Origin: Tremella fuciformis
Lineage: Eukaryota > Basidiomycota > Tremellomycetes > Tremellales > Tremellaceae
Direction of reading: 5' to 3'
Length of the DNA stretch: 64,000 bases
Assembly: GCA_032768795.1 (NCBI GenBank)
Contig: CP136492.1
Span: 992,001 to 1,056,000 of the forward strand
The notes under the pieces are model-generated. The model did not search any database. It saw nothing but the letters and a program-made list of their open reading frames with translations, and had not been told where the DNA came from. The translations under genes were made by a program, and so were the position numbers. Each line of letters opens with the position of its first letter. Position 1 is the stretch's first letter. Positions 1 to 10,628 of this stretch are shown here, piece by piece.

Positions 1-502
1 GCTCGACACTCCTCATCCCCGTCCCCTCGCCCACATATATCTATTGTTCGAAGAGAACCAGAACCAATCCAAGACAAAAACAAAAACGTTCGGGAGACGC
101 AGCAGGACCCGCCCGACCCCTCCTCCTCCTCTCACCCCGCCCACCCCGCCAACACCTCAGCCCCCACCGCCGTACTCTCTCCCGCGGCTACCTGTGCCGT
201 TGCCCTTGTCGTTGCCCACCACCGCCGCCCTCCCACCGCACCTCTCTATACCGCCCCCACTCCCACTCCCAGCTGCGCGCCCGCTCCCCATCCCGGCCAC
301 ACTTGCCACTCCCCCGCCCCCGCCGCCCTTGCCGCCCCGAAGGACCCTTACCAAGAGACGCTCCAACGTCCGGTGGTGGGATCAAGTACGGTCGTCCTCC
401 CATCCCCACTCACAGCCCCAGCTCCAGCCAGTCGCCACTGTACCAGTCAACCCATCTCAGCTACCCGCTTTACCACCCAAAGAAGAGCGCGACAAGTCCA
501 AG
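1..502. other. C/CT-rich upstream region
   Basis: Pyrimidine-rich, low-complexity DNA runs up to the ATG at 503. Open frames here encode only proline-rich low-complexity peptide and look like compositional artefacts. It is most simply the promoter and leader of the plus-strand gene that starts at 503. No RNA gene or repeat unit was seen. Confidence 0.4.
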
Positions 503-2598
503 ATGGCCAGCCCGCCGCGTATGCTCGTCCTCCAAGGCGGAGGGGCCGAGGCGCTCTTGCTCCTGCCCGTGTCGTACGATGTAAGCTCCCCTCCTCCTGC
601 CATGGCAACGCTGGACACGGCAGAAAGCAGTGCAGGCCGCGTACGAAAAGTTCAACATCAACAAGGCGACACACGACGTGCGCCTGACATGCCGCACCAG
701 CGACATTCCCTGGATCGGCCCGCAGCTCGGCGCGCAAGAAGTCTTCATGTGCGTCTCTCCGCTTTGTTCTTCGTTGCCGTGCGGCTGATCCCCGCAGAGC
801 AGACAACGACTCGTACCACTATGCATGTGCCGGCAAGGCGGTGGTGCGGCTGGGCGTGGTCGTCTTTGAGAAGAACGTATGTCTGCTTTTCGCCGAGGGC
901 AAGCGGTAGTCCCTCCCTCCCCACTTAGCGGCTGTGAGCGGGCTATCCTTGTCGGCGCTGACGTCCGAAGGTGCGCTTTCACGCTGCAGGCGAGGGACTT
1001 GGAGCTGATGAGGATAGGCGAAGGGTGATGGTGGTGGGAGTGCGGGAGGAGGTGCGGCCAAGTTGCCCCAGACGCCGGCTGCGAAACCGAGTCCTGCGCC
1101 GCCTGAGAAGAAGGGGAATGGTGGTGGCGGTAATCCTGGCAATGGAGGTGGCGGTGGCGGCAAGCCGGGTGAGATGCATGAGTGACAATAGGCATGAGCG
1201 TATCTCACGTCCAGCTGGAGAGACTGCTCAGCAGATCGCCATCGTCGAGACGACGGCAGGCAAGAACATCACACTCAACGCTGTTGTCTCTGGGTATGGT
1301 AGCGACGATCGGCTGGAGGGCCAGCTGACTAGCAGCGATCTGAAGAAGGGCATTCCTGCGGGAAGTTACCTTGGCACATTGACCGTCGAGGTCAGCTGTT
1401 CCAGTGACCTGTTTGCAGAGCTGACATACAGCCCAATACCATGCAGCAGCGCTTCACAGGACGCCAACTCGGCCCGAACGAGGTCTTTACGAAATGTAGT
1501 TCGCTGAAAGCTCAATCACCCGCGGCTGACTGCAGACGTCGTGCATGACAAGTCGACCGCGCGGCTGCTCTTCCGCCCAAGGTCCATCCGACCGCAGATC
1601 GACCTCCTGTACCCCGAGGAGAAGTCGGTGAGTGCCAGGCCGGATGCGACAATCCATCTGAGAGGGCGCTGAGCGGCCAGCTTGAGGTCACAATGTCCGT
1701 GGCGGACTGGACGGTGATCAGTGCGTACCCCATGACGCAGCTGCAGCCGGAAGGAAGCCGCCAGCGGCTCCGGTGGTTCTTGAAGGTCAAAGGGAATGGG
1801 ATCGTCGAGGACCTGTTGACGGGCACCGAGACGAGCGGCCTCTTCGTCGAGATGCTGTGAGCTCTCCCTCACTGATCAACCGTTGTGCAAGTGGCTGAGG
1901 ACAGACCCGCTGAGAAGCCTCGACCGGCCGAGATGACCCCGGGCTCCCCGCTCATCCCGTGTGAGTTAGACAAACACCTGAAGGTTTGGGGCACTGCTGA
2001 GAGCAGCGTGGCCCGATATTCGCCCAGAGACAGCTTGGTGTCTCCCCCAATCGCTCTTCATACCGCATATCGACCGCGTGCTCCTGCACCTCGGGCTCCC
2101 CGTCGAGAGCCGCACGCAAATGATCACTTCCTGGCTGCCCGGCGTGACGCGGCACAAGAACATCGTCAGTACCTCCGCCTTGCTCTAGGCCAGAGCTGAG
2201 CTCCGGCAGGCATATAGGATCCTCGGGAACGACGCCTTGAAGGCCTCCACGACACTCACTATCATCCCGCCCCCTGATGTCCTCGTACGGATCTTCGTGA
2301 GTCCCCGTCAGAACCGTTCAAGATGGAGCTGAAGGCGAGATCATCTTCAAGGGCGTGCCCGACGCCGAGATGAAGTCGTGGGAGAACAAGGGGATCCTCC
2401 AGGCGGAGATGGGCCTCGACTGGCGTCCCATGTGAGCTAGCTCAGCTAGGCCATCCACGACGATAGCTGAGCTTCAGTGTCGGATGGAACGAGCACTTGT
2501 ACGATGAAGACAAGTTCAGGGTGTTCGAGTATGGCGCCATGTGCGTGGACAGGACGTGAACGCAGCAAGTACTGACGAACAGGGAGGTCTTTGACTAG
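503..2598 (+). CDS. Unrecognised multi-exon protein
   Basis: I do not recognise this protein. From ATG 503 the frame begins MASPPRMLVLQGGG and can be followed through many short GT...AG introns. The first exon joins to KAVQAAYEKFNINKATHDV, then to ADNDSYHYACAGKAVVRLG. A Gly/Pro-rich linker follows (about 1010-1160), then a segment with ETTAGKNITLNAVVSGYG (about 1210-1390), one with LRWFLKVKGNGIVEDLLTG (about 1680-1860), and a last large piece with GEIIFKGVPDAEMKSWENKG (about 2330-2440). The end is EYGAM/EVFD with TAG at 2596-2598. The exon chain from about 1000 to 2300 is only partly resolved. No signal peptide or membrane segment is evident. It converges on the minus-strand asparagine synthetase gene 160 bp downstream. 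Coding nature is likely; function is unknown. Confidence 0.55.
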
Positions 2599-2758
2599 GC
2601 CGTTCCCCCACAATCGTGTATGAATCCGAAAAGACTCGTGTGCGCGCGTCGAGACCGTCCGGTCCTAGAGCTGTTGTGTAAAGCATGTCTATAGATGCAT
2701 CATGATGTATATACCTGTGCTGTCCTGTGCCACGCGCGACTGCTCGCAGCGGCACCGC

Positions 2759-4676
2759 TCAGGCCGAGCCGTTGGCGCCGGCCTGGTACGCGTCGTTGTG
2801 GATGCTGACCGCGCGGCCGGAGGGGTCGGACGACACGCCCCATTCCTGCTTGGGCACCCAGCGGACCGCGGTGGACGCCGCGGCCTTGGAGGGGAAGTGA
2901 TGCTCAAAGATCTCGCGGATCCAGTACGCCTCCTTGGTATCGGGGGTGTCGACCGGCCAGCGCTCGGCCCGCTTGGCGAACGCGTCGTCGGACACGACGG
3001 CGGCCGCGTGGTCCTTCATGCCGTCAATCCACGAGTACCCGACGCCGTCGGAGAACTGCTCTTTCTGGCGCCAGAGGATGCTGTCGGGGAGGTACGCCTT
3101 GCCGTCGGGCGAGCAGTCGAACGCCTTGCGCAGGATGTACTTCTCCATCTTGGGCCGCCCGTCCGCATCAACCTCCTGGTGCGCGCCCTTGGAGAAGGTC
3201 TTGCACGACGCGTCGATGTTCATTGCCACCTCCAAGAACGACTTGTCGAGGAACGGCACGCGCGCCTCGAGACCCCAGGCCATGGTGGACTTGTTGGCGC
3301 GCAGGCAGTCGGCCGTGTGCAGGTTCTTGACCCGCTTGACGCACTCTTTGTGGAAGTCCTCGGCGTTGGGCGCGGCGTGGAAGTACAGGTATCCTGACAC
3401 TGAGCTACGCCGAAACTATGCAGCTGAAAATACCCACCGCCGAAGATCTCGTCGCTGCCCTCGCCGGACAAGACCATCTTGACGCCCATCGCCTTGATTT
3501 TCCGGCTCAACAGGTACATCGGTGTGCTGGCCCGCACGGTCGTCACGTCGTATGTTTCCAAGTGCCAGATGACCTCCGGGATGGCGTCCAGGCCCTCCTG
3601 CACGGTAAAGTTGTACGAGTGGTGGACGGTGCCCAAGAAGTCGGCGGCTTTTTGGGCCGCGACGAGATCAGGAGCGCCGTCGAGACCAATGGCGAACGAG
3701 TGCAATCTCGGCCAGCTGGCGAGAGTGGCCTCCTCGGTCACCGCGCGCCCCTCCCGGATGGCATCCCGCCTTTCTTTCCGCAACCGGTCCTGCTCATCTG
3801 CCAGCCTGTCTGTTTCCCGAGCAGCAATGGATGCGATCAAACTGCTGTCCAAACCACCGGACAAGAGCACGCCGTAGGGAACCTCGGACATGAGGCGCTT
3901 CCGTACAGCCGCCTCGAGTGTTTCCCGAAGCAGCTTGTAATCGACTGGGTTGTGCGGCACCTCCTCCTTGTCCGTGTCCCACCATGTCGGGTAGAAATAT
4001 CGCTCAGTCTTCTTTGTAGACGAATCGTAGAAGTGCCCCGGTGGGAAGGCAATCAGGTTGTCGCAGTCCTCATGCAATGTCTTGAGCTCCGAGGAGAAGT
4101 AGACTGTTTCGGGGTGCGACGAATGGTAGCCCATGTACAGGGTTGTGATACCGATAGGATCACGGGCGGCGATGAGGCGGGAGGGGGTCACGGAAGTGTC
4201 GAGCAGGACGAAGGAGAACATGCCGTCGAGCATGTTGCAGAGGGTTTTCGGGTCGTGCTCCTTGTACTGCGCGTGTGAGCTGAGTCCGGAGGGAGATTCG
4301 TCATGCAGCTCACGAGATGCATGATAACCTCGCAGTCCGAGTGGGTCTTGAACTTTGCGGGCGATTTGAGGGATTTGCGGAGGGCGAGGTGGTTGTAGAT
4401 TTCGCCGTTGACGGCGAGGATGAGGGTCTCGTCGTCGTTGACGAGGGGCTGAGCGCCGGTGTCTATCCATGAGCTCAGTTCTCAGCCGCTCGGATCAGAG
4501 AGCTCACCGACACCGACGATGGCCAAACGCTCATGTACGAGCACGGTGTCTTTGGTCATGTAGCATCCCGACCAGTCTGGCCCCCTATGTCTTTGCTTTT
4601 TCGAGAGCGCGATAGCTCTGGGTCGGAATTGGGCGAGGTCGCCCTGGCGGTTGTAGCAACAGAAGATGCCACACAT
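2759..4676 (-). CDS. ASN1: Asparagine synthetase (glutamine-hydrolysing)
   Basis: This cytosolic enzyme makes asparagine from aspartate, glutamine and ATP. Four exons fit exactly: 4508-4676, 4314-4462, 3438-4266 and 2759-3393, with introns of 44-47 nt, giving 593 residues. The N-terminus MCGIFCC supplies the catalytic Cys2 of the glutaminase domain; RHRGPDWSG and [12 protein letters not shown] are glutaminase motifs. The synthetase domain shows the ATP-pyrophosphatase loop [14 protein letters not shown] and [16 protein letters not shown], which is regenerated only by splicing at 3437/3394. Length and motif order match the class B eukaryotic enzyme. It is divergently arranged with GID4, sharing the gap at 4677-5460. 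No frameshift or missing catalytic residue was seen. Identification is secure. Confidence 0.95.
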
Positions 4677-5460
4677 CTTGGGCGGAAGGGTGTCCGATTA
4701 CGGCTGTGGGCTTTCTGTAGACGGCGAGAGTTCTGCAAGAGGTGAGAGAGATGAGTTGTTGAATAGACTTTGGCTGCAGAGTCCGAAATTCGAGTAGGCT
4801 TAAAGAAAACGGCTCGAGCCGGACCATGGTCGTCCCTGACCCGATTCATATTCGATCCCCCCATTTGCCCAACTGATAGCAGCGAGGGGGGTCTTTCAGC
4901 GCCTGAACATGAAGACGGCAGATGCTGCAGCTTTCAAAAGGGGAGAGGGGGAGGCAGGTACGTGTCAGCTGTCAACGGAATCCAATGGGAGTGCGATCGC
5001 GAAGAGAGAGAAGGAGTGGTCCAGCTCGAGGCAGATCCTTTATACAATCTTGGCAGTCTGCTTGTGTGCTGACTAGGTCGGCCAGGAGCAGCACGTGTAA
5101 TGCTTGACGCACATGCAGTCGACCTCTCCATGAGTACTCCCCGTTGCACCCATATGATCATGCAAAGCTGCTCAACACAAGACGACGGTGTCTAGAGGTG
5201 ACTGGCTGATAAGGGACTGACGACGCCGTTCATGTGTCCATTGTTTGTTACCCCTATTTAAGCGCCCTCCCTGTCCCCCTTCTAGGCCCGGTCCCCGGCT
5301 GACAGACGACTCAATGCACCCGCTCCCTCTGTCCTCGAGAGCATCGCCCTTTGCATCTTCACTCCCAACATCCATATCCACATCGGCAGCTCCAGCAACA
5401 GCTCCAGCTGCATTTCTGGCAGAGGTCATGCGGCTCTGATCCGCCCAGGGTATACTAGCC
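4677..5460. promoter_or_regulatory. Divergent intergenic region, ASN1/GID4
   Basis: This 784-bp gap lies between two genes read outward (ASN1 minus, GID4 plus), so it should hold both promoters. Open frames inside are short and lack protein-like composition. A TGACTAGG sequence near 5072 resembles half of a Gcn4-type site, which would suit an amino-acid biosynthesis gene, but one half-site is weak evidence. A pyrimidine-rich stretch before 5461 is a plausible leader for GID4. Confidence 0.35.
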
Positions 5461-7074
5461 ATGCCCACTCAATCACACGATCTCGCCTTACCGGCCGAAT
5501 CGGCCCCACACCCTGCCGACCTTTCCCACCCACTGTCCGGCCAGTCGAGCAACATCAAATGCTCCCTCTGCGGCGTGGCCAGCCTCGCCGCGCCCTCGCG
5601 CAACCCCACCAACGAGGTCGTCGTCCTGTCCGACCCGATCGAGCGCATATGCGGCGGCTGCGTGCGCGCCGCCGAGGTGGCGCGGCGGAGCAGGGAGGGC
5701 GAGCACGATCAGGTGCAGCAGATCGAGGACGCGCTCGGCCTCGGCCTGCGGGGCGTCAGCCTCGACACCGCCATGTGCAACGTCAGGAGCAGGGAGTCGA
5801 GTGTGTCCAGCGCCAGCGCCGAAAGGGAGGGGATTGACTCGCCCCCGCCGCCAGGCCGGGGCGAGGTCGCAATACATCCACCAGCCGCCCCGGTCAGAGG
5901 CGTCTCCTTCGAGCCGTCCTCACTCCCCGCCAGGCCGCCTCGACCTTGGACAACAACATCCACCAAGTCGTCTTCAGCGATACCCACCATCCCCGAGAGC
6001 AGGCCCATTTCGCCGCCTCCTTTCATTGATTCCACTCACGCCGCGCATATTGCCACTCAGCCTGCAGTGGTGCCAAACCGTCCTGCGGCGGAGGGGGCGG
6101 GCGGTGCACATAGCAACGTACCCCGCTCGCCCTCTCTACCTAATCCGCTCCTCGATGTGTCCCGTGCGCGGGTTCCATCGCTTGCCAGGGGAGCTCTATA
6201 CCCAGGTGCAATCTTCCGAGGCACCCAGACGTCCGGTCGTTCCGCCTACGACGTGCAGGTTCAGTTTGCCGACGTCAACTTCAACACCTCGCTCCTCTCT
6301 GGCTTTCTGTCCATCTCTCATCTCACCGACGCCCATCCGCACTTGACCACGTTCTTCACCGCCGAGATCATCGGGCCTGAATTCGGATTCATCACCGGTA
6401 TGCGGTACGGAGCAACTGAACACGACGATATGCGGCACTGGGGTCGTTTTGAGCAGTTCCGGCGCCCAGCTACCAGGGCGGACATGATTCGACCGGAGTT
6501 GACCCTTCGTGACCCTCTACCTGATAGGAGCAAAGGCGAGGTCGTCGCTCGAGATCGAGATTTCTGTTTCCTCCGGATCAAGGAGCGGTTTCTGGTGCCA
6601 GATCACAAGGTCAAGGACATCTCTGGTGCATCGTTCGCAGGTGAGCTGTCCTACTTGGATCATGGACTGGGCTGAGATGCAGGCTTCTACTACGCCATGG
6701 TCGACCTTGCGCCCACCACGTCCGAGCCCGACCTTCCGCCTGTCCCGACGTCTCCCATTGTATCAACAATCAGACCGCCTCTATCGCCGACCAGTCCTGT
6801 CGCTCGACGCTCATCGTCAAGCAATGTGCGATCGCCCTCGGCCGGTACCAATGAGCCTTCACGCAGGCGACGTGAAAGCTCTTCATCCAAGATTCCCCAC
6901 TGCGCGCCGATGGTGCGGGGCGAGGCGACGATCCGAGGGGTGAGCTGCTTCGCTGGGAGAATGTGCGCAGCTGATGAAAAGTACTACTTCCACTCGCTGA
7001 ATCAGGAACCGTTCCAGGAGCTCTTTCTCACCCACATTCCGGCGCGCGGCGACAGCACGATGGAGTTGCGTTGA
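5461..7074 (+). CDS. GID4: GID4/Vid24 degron receptor of the GID/CTLH ubiquitin ligase
   Basis: GID4 is the substrate receptor of the GID/CTLH E3 ligase and binds N-terminal proline degrons, for example on gluconeogenic enzymes. Exons 5461-6640, 6683-6939 and 6982-7074 give 509 residues. The first ~220 residues are disordered Ser/Pro-rich, with an early CSLCG...CGGC four-cysteine pattern (about residues 37-65) that could bind zinc. The Vid24 beta-barrel follows: YPGAIFRGTQTSGRSAYDVQ, LTTFFTAEIIGPEFGFITG, HWGRFEQF, ERFLVPDHKVKDISGASFAG joined by splicing to FYYAMVDL, and, after a second intron, YYFHSLNQEPFQELFLTHI. A Ser-rich loop of about 75 residues interrupts the barrel just before the last strand. 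The 42-nt second intron is in frame and would add 14 residues if retained. Identification is strong. Confidence 0.88.
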
Positions 7075-7361
7075 GGGAGCTTTGGGCTACGCGGCTTTGG
7101 GCCAGGTCTCGACTCGAAGGCGGTCAAGCGGGCGAGGGTTGTACAGTATGGGTTCTGCCACTGCTACGAGCTGTACACATGACATATTACTCTAGCGTGT
7201 AGTGTAAGCATGTTTATGGATTCTATTGCTTTCGCGATGTAGGAAAGGGGAGGCCGGTGTCATGATGGGCGGCGGTGGAGGTCACCAACGGACGCGTCAC
7301 ATTTCGTCACGACCATTCTTTGCAGGCTTCATTCGTGTTATACTCATCGACGGATGACAAG
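7075..7361 (+). other. Intergenic gap GID4-RFC2
   Basis: This 287-bp gap holds the GID4 3' end and the RFC2 promoter. No open frame, repeat or RNA gene was seen. Confidence 0.4.
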
Positions 7362-8838
7362 ATGACTACATTCGCACCGCGCCCAGCGGCCCCAATACAA
7401 GATCCAAAGCTACAACCATGGGTCGAGAAATAGTGTGTCTCCATTGCGCGCCACAAGGACCCAACTGACCTCAGTCGACCCAAGACAATCGAGGACGTCT
7501 CGTCGCAGGAACACACGGTGGCCGTCCTGCGCAAAGCCCTCGCCTCTACCAACGTCAGCTCTCCGCACCTCCCGCCTCTCGAGCTGATGGCCAGTTGCCG
7601 CACATGTTGTTCTATGGGCCGCCCGGGACGGGCAAGACAAGTACGATCCTCGCCCTTGCGCGACAGCTATTCGGGTATGTCCCCCTGTCTCAGTACGCAT
7701 ATGTGGGCGAGGGCTCTGGCTCATGCACAGACCCGACCTCTTCCGGAGTCGTGTGCTCGAGCTCAACGCGTCGGACGAGCGAGGTATCAGCGTGGTGCGG
7801 GAGAAGATCAAGACGTTTGCGCGCGAGACTCCGCGGCACGCCGGCACATCGTCGTCAGTCCCCCACCCTCCCCTCCGCCCTCCCCTGGGTGGAGGGTTAT
7901 CTGGTCGTAGGGGAAAGGGGCCGCTAACCCGCAGAGACGGCAAGACGTACCCCTGCCCGCCGTACAAGCTCATCATCCTCGACGAGGCCGACTCGATGAC
8001 CCAGGACGCCCAGTCGGCCCTGCGCCGCATCATGGAGACGTACTCGCGCATCACGCGCTTCTGCCTCGTGTGCAACTATGTCACGCGCATCATTGAGCCC
8101 GTCGCCTCGCGCTGCTCCAAGTTTCGCTTCAAGCCGCTCGCGCAGGGCTCGAGTCAGGCGCGCATCGAGATGATTGCCAGTGCGGAGAATGTGTCCGTGG
8201 AGGATGGGGTGGGTGTCCCGGGCCCCTACTCCTTCTCACGGCCCCTACGACTCTCTCAGACTGTCGGGATTGTGACTAAGCTGACTTCAGGTGCTGCAGC
8301 GGATATTGGAGCTGGCCGGGGGCGATCTCCGCAAGGCCATCACGTTCCTCCAGACGGCCCAGAGGCTGCATTGTGCCTCTGATCCCCCGACGCCAGTATC
8401 GGCCATGTCGAGTGAGCCCACTCCGTGGACCACTGTTGCTGCGCTGACATGCAGTACATGAGATATCTGGTGTCGTGCCCGCCGAGACCATCCACGCTCT
8501 ACTCAGATCGATGGGCGTGGATCCGGAAGAAGGTGTAGACCCGTCTTTGGCAAACGGCTTCGAGGGCGTCAGGAAGGCAGTCAAGTCTGTCTCGAGAGAA
8601 GGGTGGTCGTCCGGGCAGGTCCTGGAGCAGGTAAGGCCTAGAATGTTGCGGGTGGTGGGTGCTGATGCCGCAGCTGCACGATGCGCTCATCCCCCTTTCA
8701 ACGATCCCGGCTATGGCCAAGGCGCAGGCGGCGCTCGCGATTGCGGAGTGTGACAAGGGGTTCTGTGAGGGTGGCGATGAGGAGCTGCAGCTGCTGGACT
8801 GCTGTTTACGCATCAAGGAGGCCATGAGCAGGGCATAG
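7362..8838 (+). CDS. RFC2: Replication factor C small subunit (yeast Rfc2 / human RFC4 type)
   Basis: An AAA+ subunit of the RFC clamp loader, which opens PCNA and loads it at primer-template junctions in the nucleus. From ATG 7362 the exons join as [37 protein letters not shown] (Walker A), [26 protein letters not shown], then [25 protein letters not shown] (Walker B), [12 protein letters not shown] (arginine-finger SRC motif), [20 protein letters not shown] and a C-terminal collar ending [12 protein letters not shown]. The short insert before DGK..PCPP is typical of the Rfc2/human RFC4 subunit rather than of the other small subunits. At least six short introns are needed, each with good GT...AG sites. 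All nucleotide-binding motifs are intact. Confidence 0.92.
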
Positions 8839-9256
8839 CGATGGCAACGGAGAGGACGCCTCCGCCGAAGGGGGAAGAGACTGTCGTCGACGCGCCTCTT
8901 TACCTCGCATAATGATATGAGGCTGGGCCATGGCTTGAGCCTCGCAGCAGCATGCATGCACGCCGCGCGGCGAGCCGAGACACCCGCGAGATAGCTATCC
9001 GCTGATCGCCATCGTTCTGAAAGAGGCGAAGAATAGCAACATCAGCCGCCACAATTGCTGCTCTCTCAGTTACCGCGACACCGTCAGGCACGTCGGGATC
9101 AGAAGGAGAGTTTGAGGGAAATTGGACCCTTCTGACCAATCGGGAGTCTTCGCTCGTGAATCCTGGTAGGTTTTGGCCTGTACGTACGTACTGTGGCATC
9201 CCTGTGCAGCTGCTGCAGAGGCAGAGAAGCTGCAGAGGCTGCAGAAGGACAGCATA
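8839..9256. other. Intergenic, left flank of the MITE
   Basis: No convincing gene. A few CTGCAG-rich repeats lie just left of the inverted-repeat element (9200-9245). It otherwise holds the RFC2 3' end. Confidence 0.3.
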
Positions 9257-9581
9257 TAGGGGCACCAGGGTAAGTTGCTAGGGGCACCAGGGTTGCCTTT
9301 TCGGGTAATTTTTTGGCTGGGAGACCGGTCATTAAGACCTCCCCCCAATTAGCCGTGCTTGTAAAAACGACCGCGGGAAACCAAGTCGGTTTTGAGCGTC
9401 ACCTTCTATCTCAAGCTTCTATGCATGGATTTTGGAGCTGTAAATTGGAGGATGGATGGATGTGGCCTCTCAGAAGTCGCTGTCGGAAGGGCATCTGCAT
9501 ACATGCATTGTGACTTGAGTAATTTGAGATCGCGCGAGTGTGGCACCCTGGTGCCCTTAACATCTCGCCCTGGTGCCCCTA
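9257..9581. mobile_element. MITE-like non-autonomous element with doubled terminal motif
   Basis: The left end reads TAGGGGCACCAGGG (from 9257) and the right end reads the exact reverse complement (to 9581). Each end carries a second, slightly altered inner copy, at about 9278-9292 on the left (CTAGGGGCACCAGGG) and 9548-9560 on the right (reverse complement TTAAGGGCACCAGGG). The element is flanked by TA on both sides, or by TATA if it starts at GGGG. The 325-bp interior has no meaningful open frame. This is the structure of a miniature inverted-repeat element of a TA-targeting family. The family assignment is inference; no second copy or transposase is visible in the window. Confidence 0.6.
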
Positions 9582-10229
9582 TATGGCGTCTGCAGAAGGG
9601 ACGGCGACACAGGGGAAAAGCCAACGAAACGCCGATTCCGATCATAGACTGGTAGACTGGGCAGCTGCTGCCTCTTTGTTGTCCCCTTTGCAGCAGCAGC
9701 AGCAACGAGCAGGACAGGACGGGCCTAGAGGCACGATCCGACCCCGTTTCGACTTGCCCCCTTCCCCTCGCCCTCTCTCTTTCCCACTTCGCAGCTGTGG
9801 TAGAGGAGTTTCGCCACGAGCATCGCACGAAAACGGCGATCAATCCTCTCTCATCACCATCACCCATCACCATCTTTTGGTCGTCAAAGGGACATTCATA
9901 TCTCTCTTTGTGTCCTTTCGACTCCACTCTCACACCCTCTGACTCCAACATCACCCGACTATAGATCGCCACCGAGTCTCCTTCTACCTGTTCCCCGTCT
10001 GTCGCTTGTGACCTTCTCTCACACCCACCCCACCCCGCGCTCGGTGCACAGCTGTATAAATAACACAGCCAGCCAGCCCCCTCCTTCGCACCACACCACC
10101 GGCCAGCTGTCGCACAAAGCAAAGTACATTACACTCGGACCTCGCTCGGCGCGTGGAGCGACACGGCGCCCAAGCAACAAAGAAACGCGGCGTGCTTGTC
10201 CCGTCGGTTCGACCACTTTGGATTGTCTG
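9582..10229 (+). promoter_or_regulatory. Promoter and leader of the 10629 gene
   Basis: Increasingly pyrimidine-rich DNA with many TCTC, CACC and TCACC runs, typical of a fungal core promoter and long 5' leader. It includes CAG trinucleotide repeats near 9691-9705 and TCACCATCACCCATCACCATC at about 9853. No ORF here looks coding. Confidence 0.4.
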
Positions 10230-10381
10230 GTGAGCTTAGCTTTTGCTCTTACCCCGCCTTACCACCGCATCCCACCGCACCTAGCTTAGCTCGTTTCAAA
10301 ACACCCCCTTCCTTGTCCCCTTCTCCGCTTTTCTCTCTTCTCTCTCTCTCTGCTCTCAGCTCTCTCTTGCTGCTGACGCAG
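10230..10381 (+). other. Probable 5'-UTR intron
   Basis: The donor GTGAGCTT at 10230 and the acceptor CTGACGCAG ending at 10381, with an intervening CT-rich tract, form a well-shaped 152-nt intron upstream of the coding start at 10629. The CTGACG before the acceptor would serve as branch site. It is inferred from signals only. Confidence 0.45.
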
Positions 10382-10383
10382 TC

Positions 10384-10482
10384 ATGTTGACGCGCGCAGA
10401 CAAACATCGTCCACCACCAGTGACCATTGCATCACCAGCCCCCACCACCACCGCCCCTCTCATCATGTGGGAAGATCATTGA
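10384..10482 (+). other. Upstream ORF, 32 codons
   Basis: Two bases after the predicted leader intron an ATG (10384) opens a 32-codon frame beginning MLTRADKHRPPP and ending in TGA at 10480-10482, 146 nt before the main ATG. It would have to be bypassed or re-initiated for the main protein to be made, so it may dampen translation. An alternative is that it is a coding exon joined to the main frame, but I found no good junction. Confidence 0.35.
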
Positions 10483-10628
10483 TCCGTCTGTCCGCGAGGA
10501 CGTGGACAATCTCCCAAACATCCCTCCGACACCCCTCACAACCCTATCACCCGCCGCTCCTCATCCTTGGCACGTTATCGCCACAATCTCCAACCGCACT
10601 CGCTTAATACATCACTTCTTCCTTCGAT

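Noticed and set aside
44..928. 294-codon plus-strand frame starting at 44
   Set aside because: Its first part is low-complexity Pro-rich sequence, and its later part reads through introns of the gene starting at 503.
2702..3397. 231-codon plus-strand frame opposite ASN1
   Set aside because: Antisense of a conserved enzyme exon; Val/Arg/Leu-rich shadow composition.
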